A DNA stretch of 15,016 nt from assembly GCA_009788135.1 (NCBI GenBank), contig WQSA01000027.1, forward strand, positions 2,273 to 17,288, given 5' to 3'. Positions within the stretch are counted from its first letter, which is position 1. Each line of letters opens with the position of its first letter. The translations under genes and the position numbers were made by a program. Origin of the DNA: Candidatus Fibrimonadales bacterium. Its GTDB lineage: Bacteria; Fibrobacterota; Fibrobacteria; Fibrobacterales; Fibrobacteraceae. Below, piece by piece: positions 7,001-13,162 of the stretch. The notes beneath the pieces are model-generated. The model did no database searches and was not told the origin of the DNA. It was given only the letters and a program-made list of their open reading frames with translations.

Positions 7001-8325
7001 TATCGTATTATTTCAATATTGTCTATGGCTATTGGATATTCAAGACAACCACTATAAGAATTCTGCCAATTGAATAGCAAATATGTTGATACCCCGCTAT
7101 AAGTTGCTGCTGGCAAAGTTATAGTTGCCTTAGTCCAAGAATTGTTTCCATAATATCCAGAACTATTTCCTACCAAATAAGAACTAGAAGGCGAAATAGT
7201 TGCCGTTGGAGTTAAATATACTTTCATATTAGAAGATGAAGTACCATTATTTCTCCAGTAAAAAGAAAGCGTAAAATCTGAAGAAGAAGTGGGAAAATCA
7301 ATTAGTTTATAAAAACTAGCCGAACCGCCATGAACGTGATAACCATAAGAATCACTTATTATATACGCCGCTCTTGAACCTGAATAATAAGTAGTAGTAC
7401 CTACAGTCCAGTAATCTTCGCCAGAAGAAAGTTTCATATTATTCCAGCTATAAGATCCATCAAAATTTTCGCTAAACACCGTTGTCGGTATAGGCGGCTC
7501 ACTCACATTCACCGTTCCGCAGCTTGCAGTTTTTTGCCCGCCGCAACTGGCTGTGGCTCTCACTTCCACTGTTCCAGATGTCATTGGAGTTAAACCTGTC
7601 CAGGAAGTAACAGAAACTTCATAGCCATTGCACATGACAACAGGCTTGGGCGTTATCTCAACCCCATAAGAACCCGTTGTAGCAGTCATGCTGCAAGCAA
7701 GATTGCAAGCTCCTACCAGCGTACCACCCGCCATTTCGCATGTACCCGCAGCTAAATCCGTGCAAGTACTTCCTATCTGGCAAAAACCAGTGCCAGGCGG
7801 CAAACCGCCAGCATTGCTGCTAGATGATGCAACAACAATGTTGGAAGAAGAAGAAGATGATGATGATGATGATGACGATGATGACGATGATGACGATGAA
7901 GAGGAAGAAGATTGAACTGAAGGCGAAGAAGTACCGGGACATTGCGGCACAAGCTCTCCCCAGCAATCCGCAAGCATCTCTCTATCAGTATAGCAAGAGC
8001 CTGCAAATATGCAGCCACCCATCCCTACAGAACTTGAACTGTTAGACGGCGAACTTGCATTGCTGCTGCTGGAACCAGGGCAAAACTGTACAGAAATGCC
8101 ATTTGCCATATCACATGTAACTGCATCCATTAGCTCGCAAAAACCACCTATTTGGCAAAACACTTCGCCACTAAGTAGATTAGAACTGCTACTGACAGAA
8201 GAACCGCTCAGCCGCGCCTCCATATTCTCCTGCGCTTCCTTCAAAGCTTCTTCCGCACCCTTTAAATCTGTAGAGCAGGAAAACAAAAGCGCAAGTATTG
8301 CCAAAATTGCCAAAGTTTTTTTCAT
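7000..8325 (-). CDS. Ser-rich lipoprotein with three Cys-rich repeats and a C-terminal jelly-roll domain
   Basis: The 441-residue protein starts with a lipoprotein signal (KKTLAILAILALLFSC), so Cys17 is the probable lipidated residue. A short helical stretch (21-38) leads to three Cys-rich repeats at about 57-82, 105-129 and 182-211, each with C-x5-C-x7/9-C-x7/10-C spacing. Serine linkers separate them, including an uninterrupted run of 23 Ser (139-161). A segment of about 213-278 resembles an Ig-like or beta-sandwich spacer. The C-terminal domain (about 282-441) opens with FSENFDG and ends with AIDNIEIIR, the pattern of choice-of-anchor J or MAM-like jelly-roll domains, which are often carbohydrate-binding or adhesive. 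It sits between PEGA copy 2 and the fibro-slime gene in a tight operon, with AGGAG six bases before the ATG. Surface exposure and adhesion are inferred; the overall architecture is seen directly. Confidence 0.82.
   Translation of the reverse strand: MKKTLAILAILALLFSCSTDLKGAEEALKEAQENMEARLSGSSVSSSSNLLSGEVFCQIGGFCELMDAVTCDMANGISVQFCPGSSSSNASSPSNSSSSVGMGGCIFAGSCYTDREMLADCWGELVPQCPGTSSPSVQSSSSSSSSSSSSSSSSSSSSSSSNIVVASSSSNAGGLPPGTGFCQIGSTCTDLAAGTCEMAGGTLVGACNLACSMTATTGSYGVEITPKPVVMCNGYEVSVTSWTGLTPMTSGTVEVRATASCGGQKTASCGTVNVSEPPIPTTVFSENFDGSYSWNNMKLSSGEDYWTVGTTTYYSGSRAAYIISDSYGYHVHGGSASFYKLIDFPTSSSDFTLSFYWRNNGTSSSNMKVYLTPTATISPSSSYLVGNSSGYYGNNSWTKATITLPAATYSGVSTYLLFNWQNSYSGCLEYPIAIDNIEIIR
7693..8157 (-). 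repeat. Three diverged Cys-rich repeats in the lipoprotein
   Basis: Repeat 1 starts FCQIGGFC (C57), repeat 2 GCIFAGSC (C105) and repeat 3 FCQIGSTC (C182). Each has four Cys with similar spacing and an acidic/Gly core (such as TCDMANG and TCEMAGG), and the copies are separated by Ser-rich linkers. The even number of Cys fits two disulfides per repeat in the periplasm or at the surface, which is inference. Confidence 0.75.
7843..7911 (-). repeat. Poly-serine triplet repeat (23 codons)
   Basis: All 23 codons are TCN (TCA, TCG, TCT or TCC) with a core of TCA/TCG triplets, so the DNA is a trinucleotide microsatellite while the protein is a pure Ser linker. No AGY codon interrupts it. A slippage event of whole triplets would change linker length without breaking the frame. 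Confidence 0.92.
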
Positions 8326-8331
8326 AAATCT

Positions 8332-8336
8332 CTCCT
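8332..8336 (-). promoter_or_regulatory. Ribosome binding site of the lipoprotein gene
   Basis: AGGAG on the minus strand lies six bases before the ATG at 8325 and overlaps the TAG stop of PEGA copy 2 (TAGGAGAG). This arrangement supports both the start and co-translation with the upstream gene. Confidence 0.75.
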
Positions 8337-10158
8337 AAAAGACAATTGTAAGAGCTCCAATCAAAATACAACCAACAGACACTACGCCAAAAGCATTGCG
8401 CTGCAATTCATTCCTTTCAACCGATCTCTTGCTGGAATTATATTCGTTTTTCCATTTCTCCACATCGCCCTGACCAGCATTGCCGAGAGGAGGAGAACCT
8501 TTCAATTTATCAATATCATCCAAACTCTTTCCCGCTTCAATATGCTTAACCACAGCCCCGGCTCCCAAACTTGCCGCAGCCGCAAAAACAAAAATTCTCG
8601 TCCAACTGCGCCAGCTAATACCAACATTATCGCTTTCGCTTGCTTTCTTTGCCGCCTGCTTGTTCATGGCATAAGCATAATCCAAACCCTGAGGCTTCAA
8701 TTTGCCGCTCAAAATGGAATCTGCGCGAAGCTTCCACTTCTCATAATTCGCTGCCGATTTATACGGTTCCAGCTCGCCAAAAGAACCGTCAATTCTATAA
8801 TTCAAACCATTTCTGGAAAGCTGCAACTTGGACATAGCCAAATTCACATCCTGAGAATTCATTCTAAATGGATAACTTATATACTGCAAATTCACGGCAA
8901 AATTCGGAGAAGCGCGATCAATCGATTTCGCCGTATCTCTCGGAACGCCAATCCTGCCGCTAAAATAAAATGGAGAAGCTCCAACAGCATTTTGAGCCAC
9001 AAGCTCGAACTGCTCTTTGTCTGCATCGTAAGCGCCAAGTTCCACTTTTGCGCTAGGCGAAGGCTCGCTCATAACTACGCTTTGCGCCGCTAAAATATAA
9101 TCGTTCAGCACGGCAATGGATCGATCAAGTTTATTCTTGTAAATCTCATGTTTTTCCTTAAGCAACCCAGCTTGACGCAAGCCTTCCTGAGACCAAACTT
9201 CGCGCCTCTTATTGAAGTCGCTTGGAGATTCTCCAATCCTTTGAGGCTCAAGCGCAGGATAGCTATTGGCAAAAGTTTCCAGAATTGTCCTCATTTCTCC
9301 ATCGACCTGAATCTTGCGGGTTTCAATAGTTCTTATCCGCTGCTCATAGACTTCAACCGTAGCATCATTGCTCAAAAACCTGACAAAGTTGATCTCGTCT
9401 CTCTCGCTAAATATGCTCTTTTCATCCAGTTCCACGTTAATTTTGAACTTAGCCCCAGGAATAGCTTGCAGCGTTGTATCCCAGCGGTTGTAGCCTTTTT
9501 TTGCAAAGCTGATTGTCACCGGGCCCGGAATAAGATAATTGTAATCTACTGGAGTTATGCCAATTTCTTCTTTGCCAACCCATACCGAAGCTGCCGCTGG
9601 GCTAGACTTAATGCTAACTGAACTATACATTGAAGTTTGATGCCCCTCAACCTTTTTCTTTGCTTTTTCAAGCTCGTCCAAACGCAAGGCAAGCGATCTG
9701 GTATCGCGCTCTGTTCTGTCGAAATATTCCTTGTCCCATGCCGCTTGGCGAGCATCGTATTCCATCTGTTTTTCAAATTCGCCTCTAGGCTCAAGCACAG
9801 GCATATAAGACGCAGTATTCTTTTTTACAATCTCTATGGCTTTATACATAGCAGAAATGCTGTCTTGCAAAAGGGCAATCCTATTGGAGTATGTTTCAAA
9901 GCTTGCGGTGTCTTTTGCAGAAAGCAATGCCAAATTGAGCGGTCGGTTACCCGTAACGCCGAGTTTTTGCACAGTATCAAGTTTTTGAGGCAGAGCCTCG
10001 ATTATAAGCTCGCCTTTCTCATCCAAAGGCACTTGAAATTTTATGCCTTCCTGCGCAAAAACCGCAGAAATCAAGAAAATTAAAGCCGAAAAAGCTATTT
10101 TTTTAAAGCAAGAGTTACAGGGGATATATAACATAGGGAGGTAATATAGCAATTTCAC
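8335..10158 (-). CDS. PEGA-domain coiled-coil envelope protein (copy 2)
   Basis: This 607-residue protein is a paralogue of the product at 3175-4737. The hydrophobic export signal is at about 19-36 (KKIAFSALIFLISAVFAQE). An additional segment (about 37-88) absent from copy 1 follows, then the helical region (about 90-176), the PEGA domain (about 179-247, SSVSIKSSPAAASVWVGK then KKGYNRWDTT), another helical region, and the shared segment with YDADKEQFE, IGVPRDTAK and LKPQGLDYAY. The protein ends with two hydrophobic segments and a terminal Phe. The chosen start is GTG at 10158-10156, whose GTGA overlaps the TGA of the TonB-like gene; no Shine-Dalgarno is visible, so coupling is likely. An ATG eight codons downstream is an alternative, and would give a shorter n-region. 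Location in the periplasm or envelope is inferred; the molecular role is unknown. Confidence 0.84.
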   Translation of the reverse strand: MKLLYYLPMLYIPCNSCFKKIAFSALIFLISAVFAQEGIKFQVPLDEKGELIIEALPQKLDTVQKLGVTGNRPLNLALLSAKDTASFETYSNRIALLQDSISAMYKAIEIVKKNTASYMPVLEPRGEFEKQMEYDARQAAWDKEYFDRTERDTRSLALRLDELEKAKKKVEGHQTSMYSSVSIKSSPAAASVWVGKEEIGITPVDYNYLIPGPVTISFAKKGYNRWDTTLQAIPGAKFKINVELDEKSIFSERDEINFVRFLSNDATVEVYEQRIRTIETRKIQVDGEMRTILETFANSYPALEPQRIGESPSDFNKRREVWSQEGLRQAGLLKEKHEIYKNKLDRSIAVLNDYILAAQSVVMSEPSPSAKVELGAYDADKEQFELVAQNAVGASPFYFSGRIGVPRDTAKSIDRASPNFAVNLQYISYPFRMNSQDVNLAMSKLQLSRNGLNYRIDGSFGELEPYKSAANYEKWKLRADSILSGKLKPQGLDYAYAMNKQAAKKASESDNVGISWRSWTRIFVFAAAASLGAGAVVKHIEAGKSLDDIDKLKGSPPLGNAGQGDVEKWKNEYNSSKRSVERNELQRNAFGVVSVGCILIGALTIVF

Positions 10159-10823
10159 GGCACAAATCTAAACTCTTTGGTAAACCTCTGCTGAACGGGC
10201 ACGCCTCCAACCAGAGCTGGAGAAAACTTGTATTGCCTAACCGCCGCCAAAGCTTCCGTGTCAAAACCAAAGCCCGGCGGATCAACTACCGTTGCGAATG
10301 CTTCTGATACATTTCCGCTTCTGTCTATAACCATATAGACTTTCACAAAACCGGAAACTCCGCGCCTCTTTGCCTGCGGAGGATATTGCGCAAAAACTTC
10401 CTTTAGCACCTTCGCCTCAACTTCAACATCTTCTGCGTTGAAAATTGTGTTCTCAATTCCGCCGCCGCCAATCGAAACTCCGCTCTCGCCTGCGCCAGCC
10501 AACGATAAATCCATGGAAAATCCCTTTATGCCCTTGGTCAAACTGCTCTGCGCCTGATTTGGCTTAAACTGATTGGCGCTCCTGGGAATTTCCCTTATTG
10601 TTCTTTGCTGAATTTCCTTTCTGGGTTCCTGAACCAAAATTTCAATATCGCGAGGGACTATTTTATCCTTTTCGTCTTTTATATATTCCTTAGAAAAAAA
10701 AAGAGCATTTATAATGGGAACGGCCAAAAAGAAAGCCGCATTTATAAGAAAAGCAATTGGAATTATGGCAGCTATTCTAAGTATATTGCCCATACCTGCA
10801 TTCTCTCCAAAGTCTGCATCCAT
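10155..10823 (-). CDS. TonB family protein (energy transducer, C-terminal TonB domain)
   Basis: The 222-residue protein has one N-terminal membrane helix (about 13-43). A charged periplasmic linker follows (about 44-100), short and not strongly Pro-rich, then a Gly-rich patch (109-123). The TonB C-terminal domain (about 140-222) is marked by YPPQAKRRGVSGFVKVYMVI, then GFDTEALAAVRQYKFSPALV, and the closing FTKEFRF. TonB proteins couple the inner-membrane proton gradient, through ExbB-ExbD, to outer-membrane partners; neither exbB nor exbD is in the window. The first ATG (10823) overlaps sppA by 52 bases; ATG at 10793 (residue 11) reduces the overlap to 22 and has GGAGAG upstream. Either could be the true start. 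The last four bases overlap the GTG of PEGA copy 2. Family assignment is secure; a link to the downstream envelope proteins is inferred from the operon. Confidence 0.9.
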   Translation of the reverse strand: MDADFGENAGMGNILRIAAIIPIAFLINAAFFLAVPIINALFFSKEYIKDEKDKIVPRDIEILVQEPRKEIQQRTIREIPRSANQFKPNQAQSSLTKGIKGFSMDLSLAGAGESGVSIGGGGIENTIFNAEDVEVEAKVLKEVFAQYPPQAKRRGVSGFVKVYMVIDRSGNVSEAFATVVDPPGFGFDTEALAAVRQYKFSPALVGGVPVQQRFTKEFRFVP

Positions 10824-13129
10824 GGATATATAAGCCTCTCGCCTTTTGCCATTGCAGATATTCTGTTTGCAAACGAATAGCCTAAATTATTTATATGCTC
10901 AACTTCCACTCTTGCGCCTTTTCTTATGCCGGCGCTCTCCTTTGCCAATTCAATTGCATGCTCAATACCGCCAACTTCGTCCACCAAGCCGTTGCTAACC
11001 GCGTCCATTCCAATGAATATTTTTCCGCCGCCCAGCGGAAACACCTGTTTCTTTTCCATGCCCCTGCCCTGAGCGACAACATCCGTGAAGCGGGAATAGA
11101 ATTCGTCCATATATTCTTGAAGAGCCTGAATCTCGCTTTCCGAAAATCCGCTGTACATGCTTCTTGAATTTGCGCTTTCGTGAGTTTTAACCACCTCGCT
11201 TCTTATTTTCAGTTTTGAAAGCAAACCGCTCAAATCCGCTTTGCCTCCGTAAATTCCAATGCTCCCCACAATGCTGCCCGCTTCTGCCACAATCTTGTCT
11301 GCTGCGCACGCTGCGTAATACGCTCCGCTTGCCGCCATGTCGCCAACGCTTGCGATTATTGGCATTCCGCTGTCTTTAAGCGTTTTAAGAGCATGCCAAA
11401 GCTCGTCGGATGCCACTGCCGAGCCGCCCGGAGAATTTATGCGCAAAATCAGGGCTTCGTATTCGCTGGAATATATAGCATTGTTTATGGTTTCTATTAT
11501 GTCGCCAACTCCGGTAACGTTTTTTCCAAACAGCGGGTCGTTTGAACCATAGCCGCTAACTATCATGCCATCAATGTTGAGTACAGCGATTTTTGTCCTC
11601 GGTTGCCAGGATTTAGAAAGCAGTTTTTCTGCGGTAAGATACCAATCTTCAAAATACGCATCTTTGTTTTCTTTGCCGAGCAATACCTTGGAAATGTATT
11701 TAGGAGCTTCTTCCAGATAGAGAGTTGTATCTGCCAAGCCGTTTTTCTTTGCAAAGCCGGCTGTGACTCTTGGATTATTTGCAATGCTATCCAAAAATTC
11801 CGGAGAAAGATTTCTTGAAGCGGCAATAGAATCTCTTACCACGCTCCACCATCCGCCTAAAACTTCCTGCAAATTCTCTCTGGCTTCCCTGCTCATGCTG
11901 TCCAAAGTATAAGGCTCCATTGCAGACTTGTATCTTCCATACCTAACCATGTCAACCCTTATACCAATCCAGTCAAATAAACCCTTGTAATACAAAATCT
12001 CGCTTGAAAGCCCTTTAAAATCCACGAAAGCCGATGGTTGCAGAATTACTTTTTCTGCTGCAGAAGCGGCATATATAATAGAAGGCTTATAGCTATTTGT
12101 ATAAGCTGCAACTTTTTTGCCTCTTTTTCTCAAGGAATAAATTCCCCTGCGAATTTCCTGCGAAATGCTGAGCCCGCCGCTGTAATTTGAGAAATCAAAG
12201 ACTATGGCTCTTGCGCTTGATTTTTCAAGCAACGAAAATGTGTTTTGCAGGGTTTCCAAATCGTCTTCCTGCTTGCCGAGCAGGCTCCATCCGCTATTTT
12301 TTTCGCTTATGCTGCCAAGCGGAATGCGCACCATCTTCACGCCGTCCAGCGCTCCCTGATTTAATGCGGAGTGCCAGATCACGCTCATTTTCTTGAAATC
12401 CAAATCCGAATCCCAATCGTTTGCCGAGCCGCTGACTGCAAAGTTTAGATGCGAGCCTAGACCAAAGGAAAGCGAAACTCCAAATTGTCCGTTGTTGTCC
12501 GGTTCCACCAGCGGGAATTCCATTCCGAGCGTCCAGTCAAAAGAATTGAATTCAAGCAACAAATTTTGCTCTGTTTGCGAAGCGAATTTTTTCAAATGCT
12601 TATACTTTTTGAATTTCGCATTCCAGCTCGCGGTTATTCCGTTTACAGGTCTTATTGAAAGCCCGGCGTTTTGCACTCTTGTTTGATAAAAACCGTGCTG
12701 CGCCAGATGCTCGCTCCAAAAACCGAGAGAGAACATGGAAACGGGTCGAATAATAAAGCCTGGGGAATAGGAGAAAGAAGTGCCGTTTTTATCCGAAATT
12801 CTGGCTGCAGAAAGTCTGTTGCCCCAAAAAAACGAACGGCTCGAATTATATTCGTTGTCCACAAAAGACCACTGGCTTCTATCGTATCCATCAGGTCCTG
12901 TTGTCCAGTCAAAAGCCGCTCCAAAGCCTTTGCCCCAAAGTCCAAGCAAAAAATTGTCAAGTTTGCTGTTCTGTTCGTAGCTGAAAATAGAGCCTGGGCT
13001 TCCAAAAGCGCCAAGCCCCGCCGGGTTTCCCTGCATTCCTCCGTTTTGCGAAAGCGATGCATAGCGGTTTTCGCCGAAAATTCCAGCAAAGAGCGGCGCT
13101 GCGAGGAAGATTAAAAGGATGATGGGCAT
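10772..13129 (-). CDS. sppA: Signal peptide peptidase SppA (67K type) with N-terminal outer-membrane-like domain
   Basis: The C-terminal 500 residues (about 260-785) are a two-repeat SppA/protease IV, a Ser-Lys protease that degrades cleaved signal peptides. The general-base Lys is K401 in YGRYKSAMEPY and the nucleophile is S601 in DMAASGAYYAA. Their 200-residue spacing equals that of E. coli K209 and S409. INSPGGSAVASDE (565-577) and SIVGSIGIYGG (619-629) are also typical. The first 16 residues look like a cleavable signal peptide rather than the usual SppA membrane anchor. Residues of about 20-255 form a beta-strand-like domain with a QGNPAGLG motif (33-40), as at the start of FadL/PorV-type outer-membrane proteins. 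The n-region lacks any Lys or Arg and no Shine-Dalgarno precedes the ATG, but no other ATG, GTG or TTG occurs before the upstream in-frame stop. It is the first gene of the minus-strand operon. Confidence 0.93.
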   Translation of the reverse strand: MPIILLIFLAAPLFAGIFGENRYASLSQNGGMQGNPAGLGAFGSPGSIFSYEQNSKLDNFLLGLWGKGFGAAFDWTTGPDGYDRSQWSFVDNEYNSSRSFFWGNRLSAARISDKNGTSFSYSPGFIIRPVSMFSLGFWSEHLAQHGFYQTRVQNAGLSIRPVNGITASWNAKFKKYKHLKKFASQTEQNLLLEFNSFDWTLGMEFPLVEPDNNGQFGVSLSFGLGSHLNFAVSGSANDWDSDLDFKKMSVIWHSALNQGALDGVKMVRIPLGSISEKNSGWSLLGKQEDDLETLQNTFSLLEKSSARAIVFDFSNYSGGLSISQEIRRGIYSLRKRGKKVAAYTNSYKPSIIYAASAAEKVILQPSAFVDFKGLSSEILYYKGLFDWIGIRVDMVRYGRYKSAMEPYTLDSMSREARENLQEVLGGWWSVVRDSIAASRNLSPEFLDSIANNPRVTAGFAKKNGLADTTLYLEEAPKYISKVLLGKENKDAYFEDWYLTAEKLLSKSWQPRTKIAVLNIDGMIVSGYGSNDPLFGKNVTGVGDIIETINNAIYSSEYEALILRINSPGGSAVASDELWHALKTLKDSGMPIIASVGDMAASGAYYAACAADKIVAEAGSIVGSIGIYGGKADLSGLLSKLKIRSEVVKTHESANSRSMYSGFSESEIQALQEYMDEFYSRFTDVVAQGRGMEKKQVFPLGGGKIFIGMDAVSNGLVDEVGGIEHAIELAKESAGIRKGARVEVEHINNLGYSFANRISAMAKGERLIYPWMQTLERMQVWAIYLE

Positions 13130-13162
13130 TGGGTAGAAGATAGAATTTCTATATTTAACCTC
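13130..13162. promoter_or_regulatory. Divergent promoter region of the sppA operon and pepA
   Basis: This 33-base, AT-rich spacer is the only non-coding DNA between the two divergent units, so at least parts of both promoters should lie here or run into the coding ends. It holds an interrupted inverted repeat, ATAGAA-T-TTCTAT (13140-13152), that could be an operator. Weak -10-like hexamers are TATATT (13150-13155, +) and TATAGA (13153-13148, -). No convincing -35 box is visible for either. Exact promoters are inferred. Confidence 0.4.

Noticed and set aside
7688..7915. Plus-strand frame ending in a long Asp/Glu run
   Set aside because: The acidic run is simply the complement of the poly-Ser triplet tract of the lipoprotein gene.
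10693..10702. Run of nine A (T on the coding strand) in the TonB-like gene as a possible phase-variation or frameshift site
   Set aside because: The frame is intact from the membrane helix through the TonB domain, and the run codes for ordinary Phe residues in the helix.
10791..10823. Treating the sppA/TonB overlap as a sequencing frameshift joining two genes
   Set aside because: The SppA frame closes after a normal-length C-terminal domain, and the TonB-like frame starts with a complete membrane helix and its own ATG options, so these are two overlapping genes.
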